Shown: positions 1 to 9,044 of the stretch, piece after piece | How positions within the stretch are numbered: position 1 is the first letter of the stretch | Layout: every line of letters starts with the position of its first letter | Origin: Streptomyces sp. 2114.4 | Lineage (GTDB): Bacteria; Actinomycetota; Actinomycetes; Streptomycetales; Streptomycetaceae | Direction of reading: 5' to 3' | Assembly (NCBI RefSeq): GCF_900187385.1 | Contig: NZ_FYEY01000001.1 | Location: forward strand, 310,001 to 374,000 | Length of the DNA: 64,000 bases | Made by a program: the position numbers and the translations under genes | Notes under the pieces: model-generated | Database searches by the model: none | What the model saw: the letters and a program-made list of their open reading frames with translations, nothing else | Told to the model about the DNA's origin: nothing

Positions 1-687
1 GGCGCGATCCGTCTGGCGCAGGGGGACGTGGACGCCGCCGAGCGGAGGTTCGCCGAAGTGCTGCTCAAGACGCCGCCCGGCGAGAGCTACCACACGCTCT
101 ACCCGCTGGAAGGGCTGGCCATCGTCGCGGCCGAGCGGGGGGATCTGGAGCGCTCGCTGCGGCTGTACGCCGCGGCCGCCGCGATACGACGGCGGATCGA
201 CACGGAGCCGGAGGCGCACTGGTGGGACCGGGTGGAGGCGGCCGTGGCGCGGGTCAAGGAAGGGGTTCCTCCCTCCGGGGTCAGAGCGGCGATGGCGGCC
301 GGCCGCCGGCTGCGGGGTACGCGGTTGGTCGCGTATGCGCTGCGCGGCACACAGCTCCGTGCCACGGGACACGACAGGGATCACGTCCGTTCCACAGGAC
401 GCGACGGTGAGGATGTCCGTTCCGCAGAGCGTGATGGCGAACATGAAGGGCTGCCCGGCCGAGTAGGCATGGCCGGGCAGCCCCCGCTGACCGGACGTGA
501 GTCGGCGGTCGCCGAACTGGTCGCCGAGGGGCTGACCAACCAGCAGATCGCCTCGCATCTGGGCCTCTCCAAGAGCACCGTGGCCAGCCATCTGGACCGG
601 GTCCGGGACAAATGGGGCGTCAGATCTCGTACGCAGATCGCCGTCCGGGCCGCGGGACGGGCAGCGGGCACCGAGCCCGGTCCCTGA
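1..687 (+). CDS. LuxR-family regulator, C-terminal part (5' end outside window)
   Basis: The reading frame is open from base 1, so the gene begins before the window; the GTG at 28 is not taken as the start. The visible part has an alpha-helical, TPR-like region rich in Ala/Arg/Leu, then a variable linker with repeated 'GRDG/ERDGE' words, and ends in a LuxR-type helix-turn-helix (LTGRESAVAELVAEGLTNQQ, then a recognition helix around STVASHLDRV). This layout fits the tail of a large ATP-binding LuxR (LAL) or TPR-type transcriptional regulator that binds DNA in the cytoplasm. The target genes cannot be read from the sequence. The HTH call is firm; the LAL class is inference because the N-terminal ATPase is not visible. 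Confidence 0.8.
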   Translation, partial: GAIRLAQGDVDAAERRFAEVLLKTPPGESYHTLYPLEGLAIVAAERGDLERSLRLYAAAAAIRRRIDTEPEAHWWDRVEAAVARVKEGVPPSGVRAAMAAGRRLRGTRLVAYALRGTQLRATGHDRDHVRSTGRDGEDVRSAERDGEHEGLPGRVGMAGQPPLTGRESAVAELVAEGLTNQQIASHLGLSKSTVASHLDRVRDKWGVRSRTQIAVRAAGRAAGTEPGP

Positions 688-934
688 ACACATCGGCGAC
701 CACGCCGATCGCGACCGGCGGTCCGGTGCCGGTCCGGATCCCGTCGACGGCCCCCCTGGCTCCGCTGGGTTTCGTCACGCGCACAACTCACCGGTCATCC
801 GACCGATGCGGAGGCCGGCACGACATCGGAGGCTGAGCGGGAGAGCGCACCCGCGAGGGCGGCCGCCCGGCCGTCCAGACCGTCCGTCCCCCTCGGGTGC
901 CCCGTCCATGAGTTCCTTCCGGCAAGGAGATGCG

Positions 935-1693
935 ATGCGGTACGCCGACGATATGAGCCAGGGGGCTGCCAGCGGCCCGGTGCCCCCGACGCGGAAAGGG
1001 GGCGAGCGGACAAGTTCCAGAAGGTCCTTCATCAGGTCCACCTCCGCGGGCGTGACCTCCGTGGCCCTCGGGGTAGGAGTGGCGGCCGCGACCGGCCCTG
1101 CCGCCGATGCCGCGGAGTCGCGCCGGCCGGCGACGGCACGCCGAGCGGCGGTCCCGCTCGCCGTCACCCCGGCCTGCTCGGGCCACGAAACTCCGGAGTC
1201 CGTCGAAGGCCCGCTGTTCAAGCCCAGCTCTCCCGCACGGGGCGATCTGATCACTCCGGGTGTCCGCGGGGTACGGCTCGACCTCAGCGGAGTCGTGTAC
1301 GACACCGCCTGCAAGCCGCTGCCCGAAACGCTCATCGAGTTCTGGCAGTGCGATGAGAACGGTGACTACGACACCTCCGGATTCTCGCTCCGCGGGCACC
1401 AGTACACGGACAGCCGAGGCGCCTACCTGCTCCGGACGATCATCCCCCGGGACTACTGGGGTCGTTGGGGCCAACGGGCCCCGCACATCCACACCCAGGT
1501 GCAGGCTTCCGGCGGCCCCGTCCTCGTCACCCAGCTGTACTTCCCGGACGACACCCAGGCGTACGGCAGGGACTTCGCCGCCCTCAACGCCGCCGACCGG
1601 CTGCTCAACCGTGCCTGCACCATCAACCTCACCGGCCCGGCGGACGGCCGCTACACCGGCACCTTCAACTTCGTGATCACCACCAAGGTCTGA
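935..1693 (+). CDS. Tat-exported intradiol ring-cleavage dioxygenase-like protein
   Basis: This 252-residue protein belongs to the protocatechuate/catechol intradiol dioxygenase fold, whose members cleave catechol-type rings between the hydroxyls using Fe(III). The expected ligands are visible: Tyr145 (in ENGDYD), Tyr174 (PRDYWGRW) and His184/His186 (APHIH). The N-terminus carries a twin-arginine signal (SSRRSFIRST, residues 28-37) followed by a hydrophobic stretch, so the enzyme is exported folded. The ATG at 935 is chosen because AAGGAG lies 6 bases upstream; the frame is open further upstream but without a ribosome site. Secreted intradiol dioxygenases of unknown substrate are common in Streptomyces. 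The actual aromatic substrate is unknown. Confidence 0.85.
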   Translation: MRYADDMSQGAASGPVPPTRKGGERTSSRRSFIRSTSAGVTSVALGVGVAAATGPAADAAESRRPATARRAAVPLAVTPACSGHETPESVEGPLFKPSSPARGDLITPGVRGVRLDLSGVVYDTACKPLPETLIEFWQCDENGDYDTSGFSLRGHQYTDSRGAYLLRTIIPRDYWGRWGQRAPHIHTQVQASGGPVLVTQLYFPDDTQAYGRDFAALNAADRLLNRACTINLTGPADGRYTGTFNFVITTKV

Positions 1694-1787
1694 GGATCGG
1701 CTCTCCCCGGCAAGCATCTGGGCACGCCCCCTGCCGGCCAACCGCCCCGCGCTCGGCCCCGTTCCCCCACCAGACAAGGAAATCCGT

Positions 1788-2945
1788 ATGCCCTCAAGTA
1801 CCCCCCTGCCCAAGCGGCGTCCCGGCCGGGTAGCGCTGTCGGCAGCGTGTGCCGCCACCGTGGTCACCGGGGCGCTGGTCCTGACCGGCCTGAACGGTGA
1901 ACCCCCGGCATCCGCGGCATCCGCAGCCTCCGTCTCCTCCGCCTCCCGCGCCGACCGCTGGCAGGCCACACCCGTGCCCGTGAAGAAGGGCGATCTGACC
2001 GCCATAGCGGCGCTGAGCGACAAACAGGCCTGGGCGGTGGGCTATCGGCTGAAGAGTGCCACCACGCTCGAAGCCGTCGCGCTGCGCTGGGACGGGACGT
2101 CCTGGACCCAGGAGTCCACCCTGCCGGAGAACAGCTTTCCGCAGGCCCTCGCCGTCCGGTCGGCCGCCGACATCTGGACGGTGGGCAGCGCGTCGGTGCA
2201 CTGGGACGGCGCCAAGTGGACCACATACCAGCTGGACCGCGATCCGGGCGGCCGGGTCGTCCCTGACGCCGTGACCACGACGTCCGACGGGAGAGCCTGG
2301 ACGGTGGGCCGGGCAATGAACCGGTCGGTCAAGGACGGAGTTCCGGCCATCCAGTCGTGGGACGGCAAGAGCTGGCACCGGCAGACCCTGCCCGAGGTCG
2401 GCAAGGGCGAGCTCACCAGCGTGACGGCCGTCGCTCCGGACGACATCTGGGCGGCCGGCGCCGCGTACGCCACCGATGCCGCCTCACGGCAGACGGCGCT
2501 GCTGCTGCACTGGAACGGCAGCAGTTGGAAGCGCGTCACCGTGCCGGGCCCTCAGGACACCCACAACTGGCTCGGCGGAATCACCGCGTTCGCCGCGGAT
2601 GACATCTGGGCCGTGGGCGGCAGCACGTCCGGCAGCACCGAACGTCCCCTTGCCGTGCACTGGAACGGCACCGCCTGGACGGCGGCAAAGACGCCGGACG
2701 TGGCGGACGGCCGGCTGCGCGCCGTCGGCAAGGCGGCGAACGGCGGCCTGTGGGCCGTCGGAGGCAAGGGCGCCGCACCCGTGGCCCTGCGGTGGAACGC
2801 AGGGGCCGCTCGCTGGGACACCGCCTCAGCTCCGGGCATCGTCGTACGGAGCTTCACCACGGTGCCCAAGACCGCCGACCTCTGGGCAGCCGGTATCTCA
2901 CGGCAAGGAGACCTCGTGCCGGCGATCACCCGGCTGAAGGGCTGA
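1788..2945 (+). CDS. Secreted beta-propeller-like repeat protein
   Basis: This 385-residue protein starts with a basic stretch, a hydrophobic signal segment (residues about 14-34) and an Ala/Ser-rich linker. The rest consists of about six repeats with the pattern D-x-W-A/T-V-G ... W-x-G-x-x-W (for example DIWTVG..VHWDGAKWT and DIWAVG..VHWNGTAWT), spaced roughly 50 residues apart, which suggests a Kelch/WD-like propeller. No catalytic motif is seen. It lies 94 bases downstream of the intradiol dioxygenase and could be co-expressed with it. The function is unknown; binding of a surface ligand or carbohydrate is speculation. Confidence 0.7.
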   Translation: MPSSTPLPKRRPGRVALSAACAATVVTGALVLTGLNGEPPASAASAASVSSASRADRWQATPVPVKKGDLTAIAALSDKQAWAVGYRLKSATTLEAVALRWDGTSWTQESTLPENSFPQALAVRSAADIWTVGSASVHWDGAKWTTYQLDRDPGGRVVPDAVTTTSDGRAWTVGRAMNRSVKDGVPAIQSWDGKSWHRQTLPEVGKGELTSVTAVAPDDIWAAGAAYATDAASRQTALLLHWNGSSWKRVTVPGPQDTHNWLGGITAFAADDIWAVGGSTSGSTERPLAVHWNGTAWTAAKTPDVADGRLRAVGKAANGGLWAVGGKGAAPVALRWNAGAARWDTASAPGIVVRSFTTVPKTADLWAAGISRQGDLVPAITRLKG

Positions 2946-3057
2946 GCCGACGGCCGCCCTTGGGGTGGACAGGCGGTTGCCGTCCGTCCACCCCTCCGGC
3001 AGCGGATGGCGAGTTCCGGCCGCGGGCCGCCGGTCGCCTTCCCCCGGTGCCCGGACG

Positions 3058-3993
3058 TCAGTGCGCGATGCCGTCGATCAGCTCGCGGGCCCCCTGACGC
3101 AGCAGGGCGACGGCCACGGAGGTGCCAAGCGTCTCCGGGGTGAGCGGGCCGGCCCATTCGTGCGCGTTGAGGACCGTCTTGCCGTCCGGGGTGAACACAC
3201 AGGCACGCAGCGACAGTTCGCCGCGCCGGTCGGTCGTGGCGTAGCCGGCGATCGGGCTGTTGCAGTGGCCCTGCAGCACGTGCAGCAGCATTCGTTCGGC
3301 GGTGGTCTCCTGGAAGGTCCGGGGGTGGCCCAGGCCGCTGACGGCATCGATGGTGTCGGCGTCGTCCTCGCGGCACTGCAGCGCCAGCACGCCCGCACCG
3401 ATGGGCGGGCACATCTCGTCCACGGACAGGGTCTGGGTGATCACGTCCGTACGGCCGATGCGCTCGAGGCCGGAGACGGCCAGCAGCAGGGCGTCCGCCT
3501 CACCGGCCGCAAGCTTCTCCATGCGGCGGTTGGCGTTGCCGCGCATCGGCACACACTGCAGGTGCGGGTGGGAGGCGGCGAGCTGGGCGATCCGGCGGAC
3601 CGAGGAGGTACCGATCCGGGTGCCGTCGGGAAGGTCGTCGAGGGTGAGCCCGCCGGGGTGGATCAGTGCGTCCCGGACGTCATCGCGTTCGAGGAAGGCG
3701 GCGAAGGTGGTCCCGGCCGGCAGCGGACGGTCCCCCGGGATGTCCTTGACGCAGTGCACCGCGAGGTCCGCCGCACCGGCCAGGAGGGCGGCGTCCACCT
3801 CCTTCGTGAACGCCCCCTTGCCCTCGACCTGGGACAGGGCGCCCATCCAGCGGTCGCCGGTCGTCTTGACCGGGATGACCTCGGTGGCGATGCCGGGATG
3901 GAGGGCGGCGAGTTCGGCGCGGACGCGCTCCACCTGTGCCAGGGCCATCGGCGAGTCGCGGGAGACGATACGGATCAGTTCAGGGGCGGACAT
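3058..3993 (-). CDS. hemC: Porphobilinogen deaminase (hydroxymethylbilane synthase)
   Basis: HemC polymerises four porphobilinogen molecules into hydroxymethylbilane in tetrapyrrole (haem, sirohaem, B12) synthesis in the cytoplasm. The 311-residue length is normal for the family. The dipyrromethane-cofactor cysteine is present as Cys244 in [11 protein letters not shown], the catalytic Asp84 is in HCVKDIP, and the substrate-carboxylate binding RIGTSSVRR and RGNANRR motifs are intact. The start is the ATG at 3993 ([10 protein letters not shown]); the open frame upstream belongs to the opposite-strand neighbour. The usual Streptomyces neighbours hemA and hemD are absent, so this is probably an additional, stand-alone copy. 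Paralogy is inferred and needs the rest of the genome. Confidence 0.93.
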   Translation of the reverse strand: MSAPELIRIVSRDSPMALAQVERVRAELAALHPGIATEVIPVKTTGDRWMGALSQVEGKGAFTKEVDAALLAGAADLAVHCVKDIPGDRPLPAGTTFAAFLERDDVRDALIHPGGLTLDDLPDGTRIGTSSVRRIAQLAASHPHLQCVPMRGNANRRMEKLAAGEADALLLAVSGLERIGRTDVITQTLSVDEMCPPIGAGVLALQCREDDADTIDAVSGLGHPRTFQETTAERMLLHVLQGHCNSPIAGYATTDRRGELSLRACVFTPDGKTVLNAHEWAGPLTPETLGTSVAVALLRQGARELIDGIAH

Positions 3994-4083
3994 GCGCCCA
4001 CGATAGTCCGTCAGATGCGCGCGGCCCGCCACCAACGGGCCCGGCCCGCCCGCGCTTCCGCGCCTCCGCGGTACGGTCCCCGC

Positions 4084-4743
4084 ATGACCCGATCGACCGA
4101 AGCCGCCATCCTGCCGTCCTCCGCCGTCGCTGCGGATGATCTCGACCGCGCCGTCCAGCTCGCGGTGGCCGTACTGCGCGAGGCGCCGCCGGCCGCGTGG
4201 GACGGCAAGGCGGGCTCGCTGGAGTGGGACTGCTGGGAAACCGTCGAACATCTCAGCGACGACCTGTTCGCGTACGCCGTCCAGCTGGGCCCCCGGAGGC
4301 CACCGTTGGAGGGTCCGGTGCCGTTCGTGTGGGAGAGCCGGCGGCCGGGCGGTCCTTCCAACGCCGTGCACGCCGATCGTGCGGCGGGTCCTGCAGGGCT
4401 GCTGCAGGTGCTGGAGGCGAGCGGCGCTCTGCTGGTGGCCATGGTGCGTACGACGCCGCCGCGGGTGCGGGCTCACCATGTGTTCGGGGTGTCGGACCCC
4501 GAGGGCTTCGCCGCGATGGGCGCCGTGGAGACGCTGGTGCACACCCACGACCTGGCGGAAGGGCTCCAGCTCGCCTGGAACCCGCCCGCCGACGTCTGCG
4601 CACGGGTGCTCGCCCGGCTGTTTCCGGATGTCCCGGAGGACGCCGATCCCTGGCGCACCCTGCTGTGGGCCACCGGGCGCGCCGAACTGCCGGGACACCC
4701 CCGCCGCACCGCCTGGCGCTGGTACGGCGGCGTCCGGGGATGA
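4084..4743 (+). CDS. DinB/MDMPI-like protein (maleylpyruvate isomerase family)
   Basis: This 219-residue protein resembles the mycothiol-dependent maleylpyruvate isomerase / DinB superfamily. It has an N-terminal four-helix region with [18 protein letters not shown] (residues about 48-65) and a later [11 protein letters not shown] segment; together these supply the His residues that bind metal in DinB-fold enzymes. Such proteins use thiol cofactors such as mycothiol for isomerisation or transfer. The substrate is unknown. It diverges from hemC with 90 bases between the two starts, so they may share a control region. The start is the ATG at 4084, which agrees with the conserved length. The family call is reasonably firm; the reaction is not. 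Confidence 0.72.
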   Translation: MTRSTEAAILPSSAVAADDLDRAVQLAVAVLREAPPAAWDGKAGSLEWDCWETVEHLSDDLFAYAVQLGPRRPPLEGPVPFVWESRRPGGPSNAVHADRAAGPAGLLQVLEASGALLVAMVRTTPPRVRAHHVFGVSDPEGFAAMGAVETLVHTHDLAEGLQLAWNPPADVCARVLARLFPDVPEDADPWRTLLWATGRAELPGHPRRTAWRWYGGVRG

Positions 4744-4836
4744 CTCCCGGGCACCGGTGTGGCCGGGGCGATGGCGCCGGCGCCGGGTGAGCGGCGGACG
4801 CCGTCACGCCGCTGAGCCTTCGGCCCGTCGTCCCGT

Positions 4837-6429
4837 TCAGTGCCGCGCCCAGGGGTGCCGCAGACGGAGCCAGAGGTCCCTGGCCCGCCGCCCCGCTTCG
4901 GTACGGCTCCTGGCCACCAGCTCCTGAGCCTGCTCCTCGCTCTCCACCATCGGGCCGGAGCCACGCAGCGGCTTGCCGGCCGTTTCGTGGAGGAAGAAGG
5001 TGGCGATCAGGCCGATGACGCCGGCGACCATGAGGTAGTAGGCGGGCACCATGTCGTCACCGGTCGCCTGGACCAGCGCGGAGGCGATGAGCGGTGTGGT
5101 GCCGCCGAAGAGCGAGACCGAGATGTTGAAGGAGACCGACAGCGCGCCGTAGCGCAGCCGGGTCGGGAACAGTGCGGGCAGCGTCGAGGCGGACGTACCG
5201 GCGAAGCACACCAGCAGGAGGCCCAGGATCAGGCATCCGAAGGCCGGCAGCAGGATGCCGCCGGCACGGATGAGCAGCACCGCGGGCACGGCAAGGACGA
5301 TCATGGCGGCGCTGCCCGCCATGAAGACGGGACGGCGGCCCCAGCGGTCGGAGGTGCGGCCCACGGTGGTGATGGTGAGCACTACGACGATCATGGTGCC
5401 GAGGACGAGCAACTGGGCGGTGAGGGCTTTCTGACCGAGGGTTTCGGTCATGAACGTCGGCAGGTACGAGGTCACCATGTAGTTGGTGACGTTGTAGAGC
5501 AGCACCAGGCCCATGCAGATCAGCACGGCCTCCCAGTGCCGGGTGAAGATCTCCTTCAGCCGTCCTTTGCCGGACTGGCGGGCCTCCTCCACCGGGTCCT
5601 CGCCGCCCGCGGCAACGGCCGCCTCCGTATCGTGGTGTGCCTGCTCGGCCTCACGCCGGAAGGCCGGTGTCTCCTCCAGCCTCAGCCGCATGTACAGGCC
5701 GATGAGCCCCAGCGGCCCGGCGACGAGGAACGGCAGGCGCCAGCCCCAGTCCACCAAGCCGTCGTCGCCGAGTACGGCGGTGAGCGCGGTCACCAGTCCG
5801 GAGCCGAGCGCATACCCGACGAAGGTGCCGAAGTCGAGCCAGCTGCCGAGGAATCCCCGGCGGGTGTCCGGTGCGTATTCGGCGATATAGGTGGTGGCTC
5901 CCGCGTACTCCCCGCCGGTGGAGAACCCCTGGACCAGACGGCAGATCAGCAGCAGAATCGGCGCGGCGAAGCCGATGGTGCTGTACGAGGGCAGAAATCC
6001 CACGGCGAAGGTACTGACCGCCATCATGATCATGGTGGCGGCGAGCACGCGTTTACGGCCGATACGGTCACCGAGCGGGCCGAATACCAAGCCACCGAGC
6101 GGCCGGACCAGAAACGCCGCGGCAAAGGTGGCAAAGGTCGACACGACCTGGGCCCCGGGGGAACTCGACGGGAAGAACACCTTGCCCAAGGTGCCGGCCA
6201 GATAGGCGTAGACCCCGAAGTCGAACCACTCCATGGTGTTGCCCAGTGCCGCTGCCGATACCGCCTTGCGCACGGCGGGCCTGTCGGTGACCGTCACGTC
6301 CTCGGCGCTCAGCGGCTGTTTGCGGCGGCGCAGCAGAATGCGGAGCATGCGGTCGGTGGCGGGAGTACCCCCGCGGGCCGGCTTCCGGCCCCTTCCCGGT
6401 TTCGACGGTCTTTGGCGTCCAGCGCTCAT
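4837..6429 (-). CDS. MFS transporter, metabolite:H+ symporter (ProP/MHS-like)
   Basis: This 530-residue protein has twelve predicted membrane segments. The MHS-subfamily signatures are ALGNTMEWFDFGVYAYLA in helix 1, GPLGDRIGRKRVL in loop 2-3 and CRLVQGFSTGGEYAGA in helix 4, with TSDRWGRRPVF as the second-half copy of the loop motif. Members of the group import osmolytes or organic acids (proline, betaine, citrate, alpha-ketoglutarate) with protons. A charged cytoplasmic loop of about 40 residues separates helices 6 and 7. The N-terminus is basic; an internal ATG at about residue 28 (MLRILLRRR) is an alternative start. No substrate can be assigned from sequence. Confidence 0.88.
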   Translation of the reverse strand: MSAGRQRPSKPGRGRKPARGGTPATDRMLRILLRRRKQPLSAEDVTVTDRPAVRKAVSAAALGNTMEWFDFGVYAYLAGTLGKVFFPSSSPGAQVVSTFATFAAAFLVRPLGGLVFGPLGDRIGRKRVLAATMIMMAVSTFAVGFLPSYSTIGFAAPILLLICRLVQGFSTGGEYAGATTYIAEYAPDTRRGFLGSWLDFGTFVGYALGSGLVTALTAVLGDDGLVDWGWRLPFLVAGPLGLIGLYMRLRLEETPAFRREAEQAHHDTEAAVAAGGEDPVEEARQSGKGRLKEIFTRHWEAVLICMGLVLLYNVTNYMVTSYLPTFMTETLGQKALTAQLLVLGTMIVVVLTITTVGRTSDRWGRRPVFMAGSAAMIVLAVPAVLLIRAGGILLPAFGCLILGLLLVCFAGTSASTLPALFPTRLRYGALSVSFNISVSLFGGTTPLIASALVQATGDDMVPAYYLMVAGVIGLIATFFLHETAGKPLRGSGPMVESEEQAQELVARSRTEAGRRARDLWLRLRHPWARH

Positions 6430-6617
6430 GTCATCCCGTCAGCGGGGCGAAAGCGGCTTTCTCATGATTGCCCCTCGGCACATCCTGGGCCCGCCAGCTC
6501 ACCCATGGTTGATACGACGGCTCATTATTCCCCGGCCGATCCGTATCGGGAGCAGGCCGGGCGCCGCGTGTCGCACGAGCTGACAGGCGCGGCCGGGGCG
6601 CCCTCCCGGACAGGACA

Positions 6618-6651
6618 GAGCCCAGGCCGGTCAGTGGGCCGGCCTGGGCTC
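6618..6651 (-). terminator. Strong hairpin downstream of the sortase gene
   Basis: A perfect 13-bp stem (GAGCCCAGGCCGG / CCGGCCTGGGCTC) encloses an 8-base loop. It lies 19-52 bases past the sortase stop on the minus strand. There is no clear T-tract, as is common for Streptomyces terminators. Confidence 0.75.
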
Positions 6652-6669
6652 GTTCCGGAACCGGAAGGG

Positions 6670-7368
6670 TCAGACGTGTCGGTACGAGGCGAGGTGGGCG
6701 AACACGACGATGTTGTCGACGTAGTCCTTGACCTTCCTGTCGTACGCACCACCGCAGGTGATCACCCGGAGCTGCGCGGTGGGGGCATCTGCGTAGACCC
6801 GGTCGCTGGGGAACCTCGCCTTGCTGAAGGTCTCGACGCTGTCGACCCTGAAGGTCGCGATGATGCCGTCCTCACGGGTGATGTTGATCGAGTTGCCGGG
6901 CTTGAGCGATTCAAGTTGCAGGAACACCGCCGGTCCGATCTTGGTGTCCACGTGACCGGCGATGATCGCCGAGCCGCGCTCTCCCGGTGAAGCGCCGTCC
7001 TTGTACCAGCCGACGATGTTCTTGTTCATCGCGGGCGGGGCGTTGAGCTGTCCGGTCGGGCCGATGGTCAGCTGGGTGAAGGGCGCGTCCACGGCGATCT
7101 GCGGGATCGTCACCCGCTTCGGGGCGGAACGGGGCAGGGCCAGGTCAGGAACCGCGGCGGCGGTGGAAGGACTCGGGGTGGCGGAGGACGCCACGGCCGG
7201 CTGGGACTGCGGCTTGGGGTCTGCCGAGGTGTCCACGGAGTTGTAGACGAGGAGGGAGCCCAGCAGAAACGCTCCCGCGGACCACAGCAGGCCGCGGCCG
7301 AGGGGGCGGGACGCGGTGGAAGTCCGGGAGGGGTTCGAATTCGGCTGGGGCGACTGCTGGGCGGTCAT
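6670..7368 (-). CDS. Class F sortase (transpeptidase)
   Basis: Sortases are membrane-anchored cysteine transpeptidases that cut a C-terminal sorting signal and attach surface proteins to the envelope. The 232-residue protein has one N-terminal membrane segment (about 26-44) and a Ser/Pro/Ala-rich linker. A compact sortase domain follows with catalytic His139 (IIAGHVDT), Cys205 (VITCGG) and Arg211, the usual His-Cys-Arg triad of the class F group. The ATG at 7368 is chosen because GAAAGG precedes it; an in-frame extension to 7440 has no ribosome site. It lies directly downstream of the Gly-rich surface protein gene, separated by a hairpin at 7432-7464, which suggests a sortase-substrate pair. 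Confidence 0.9.
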   Translation of the reverse strand: MTAQQSPQPNSNPSRTSTASRPLGRGLLWSAGAFLLGSLLVYNSVDTSADPKPQSQPAVASSATPSPSTAAAVPDLALPRSAPKRVTIPQIAVDAPFTQLTIGPTGQLNAPPAMNKNIVGWYKDGASPGERGSAIIAGHVDTKIGPAVFLQLESLKPGNSINITREDGIIATFRVDSVETFSKARFPSDRVYADAPTAQLRVITCGGAYDRKVKDYVDNIVVFAHLASYRHV

Positions 7369-7431
7369 GTGCGGGTGCCTTTCATGAACGGAGCGGCGGC
7401 GCGGCGTAAGGGCCACCGGTGAGGCAATCGC

Positions 7432-7464
7432 CGCGGCCACCGTTCACGAGGAACGGTGGCCGCG
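7432..7464 (-). terminator. Hairpin between Gly-rich protein gene and sortase gene
   Basis: A perfect 14-bp stem (CGCGGCCACCGTTC and its complement) flanks the 5-base loop ACGAG, beginning 32 bases after the stop of the upstream minus-strand gene. It probably ends or attenuates the abundant surface-protein transcript before the sortase gene. Confidence 0.7.
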
Positions 7465-7495
7465 AGCACAGCGGCCCCCGTATGGGGCAACCGGA

Positions 7496-8404
7496 TCAGG
7501 CCGCCGCAGCGCCCGAGGAGTTGCGACGACGCAGCATGTACGCACCAGCACCGAGACCACCGAGCATCAGCACGGAGCCGGCGGCCATACCGCCACCGGT
7601 CGCCAGGCCGCCACCGCCGGTGTGGATGCCACCGTGCGGCCTGCGGTACTCGCCGCCACCGCCGTAGCCACCACCGTCGCGGTCGCCGTAGCCACCCTTG
7701 TCACGGCCGCCGTAGCCACCACCGTCGCGGTCGCCGTAGCCGCCACGGCCACCGTCGCGGTCGCCGCCACGGCCGTGGTCGCGGTCGCCGCCACGGCCGT
7801 GGTCGCGGTCACCGCCGCGCCCGTGGTCGCGGTCACCGCCGCGCCCGCCCTTGTCGTGGTCGTCGCCGTAGCCGCTGCTCTGGTCCCAGTCGCCCAGCAC
7901 GGTCTTGGCCGCCATGGCGCCGCCGCCGGTGTGCACACCACCGCTCGGCCGCCGGTCGTCGCGGCAGTTGTCATGGCCCCAGCCGCCACGGCCGTGGTCG
8001 CGGTCGCCGAACCCGCCACGCCCGTTGTCACGGCCGCCGAAGCCGCCACGGCCGTTGTCGCGGCCGTTGTCGCGGCCATCGCCACCACGGCCGTGGTCAC
8101 GGTCGCCGAAGCCACCGCGGCCGTTGTCGCGGCAGTTGTCACGGCCCCAGCCGCCACGGCCGTGGTCGCGGTCGCCGTAGCCACCGCGGCCGTGGTCACG
8201 GTCGCCGTAGCCGCCACGGCCGTGGTCACGGTCGCCGCCGCGGCCGTGGTCGCGGTCGCCGTTCCTGTCGTGGTCGTTCTTGCTGACGGAAGAGGTACTG
8301 TCCGAGGCAATGTCCGCCGTGATCATGGCGTTCGCAGCGGGGGCGGAGATTGCGAGCACCGCCGTAACGGCGGCTGAGGCGAACAGTGTGCGAGCAGTGC
8401 GCAT
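7496..8404 (-). CDS. Gly/Asp/His/Arg-rich repeat surface protein, candidate sortase partner
   Basis: This 302-residue protein starts with a classic signal peptide (MRTARTLFASAAVTAVLAI). Most of it is made of imperfect 8-10-residue repeats of the type GDRDHGRGG or GGFGDRDHGRGG. The word GGxHTGGG occurs twice, once mid-protein (GGVHTGGGAMA) and once just before the C-terminal membrane helix (GGIHTGGGGLATGG), and the protein ends with RRRN. This is the architecture of a sortase substrate (signal peptide, motif, membrane helix, basic tail), but no canonical LPxTG or LAxTG pentapeptide is present. The start at 8404 follows AAAGGA. The protein should be extracellular and flexible; His and Asp richness would allow metal binding, which is inference. 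Confidence 0.75.
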   Translation of the reverse strand: MRTARTLFASAAVTAVLAISAPAANAMITADIASDSTSSVSKNDHDRNGDRDHGRGGDRDHGRGGYGDRDHGRGGYGDRDHGRGGWGRDNCRDNGRGGFGDRDHGRGGDGRDNGRDNGRGGFGGRDNGRGGFGDRDHGRGGWGHDNCRDDRRPSGGVHTGGGAMAAKTVLGDWDQSSGYGDDHDKGGRGGDRDHGRGGDRDHGRGGDRDHGRGGDRDGGRGGYGDRDGGGYGGRDKGGYGDRDGGGYGGGGEYRRPHGGIHTGGGGLATGGGMAAGSVLMLGGLGAGAYMLRRRNSSGAAAA

Positions 8405-9044
8405 GGGGACATTTTCCTTTCGGCGCGACTGCGAAGGCTGACTCTTTGCCGGCTCATCGGATCGCAGTGGCGACGTGATCACCGTCAGCCGGATCGCGGC
8501 CTCGCACCACCGGAGAATGTCGCATTCGAGGGACGCCGTGGGCTCTTCGGGTGGCCGAAGGCAGTGGATTCACCCGTTGGATGGCGCGCGTCGTCGGCGT
8601 GTCGCGCAACGAGTGGGCTAGAGGCGCTTTTGCGGCCTTCCACGGCGTTGCGATTTTGGCCCCTGACGGGCGCGTGGCGAGCGGGCTTCTCCGCGACACG
8701 CCGACGGCCTGATGCCCGGGGGAACGCCCGCGATGAGCTCCGTGGTGAGCCTGTGGTGACGCCCCGGCACGATGGCGTGGGACGAGAGGCTTTCGGGACC
8801 GAGCGTCACTGTCGCGATGCGGCGCCGCGGCTGATGAGGCCTGGCGTCCTGCGGTCGCACAGCAGCCCTTACGGGATGCGGTCACTCGGGCAGTCGCTTA
8901 TGCGTATCACTCCGTAGGCCACGGAGTACGGGGGAGGAAGACGCCAACTCCCCTGCAGAAAAAGCTCGTTTCGCCCTGCCTGCGTCCCGTGGGAAGAGCG
9001 AGGGCGCGCTCCCTGCCTCGCCTCGCCTCGCTCAGACCATGGCC
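8405..9044. other. Intergenic stretch of 640 bases
   Basis: It contains the promoter region of the Gly-rich gene next to 8404. Open frames here on both strands have no ribosome site or recognisable family and look like chance GC-rich frames. Nothing else is supported. Confidence 0.5.

Noticed and set aside
7700..8260. Short regular DNA repeats that could suggest a CRISPR array
   Set aside because: The repeats are in-frame codon repeats of a secreted protein, without unique spacers of constant length, and no cas genes are present.
7622..8377. Val/Ala/Thr repeat frame on the plus strand opposite the Gly-rich gene
   Set aside because: Shadow of the DRDHGRGG repeats; no signal, start or family.
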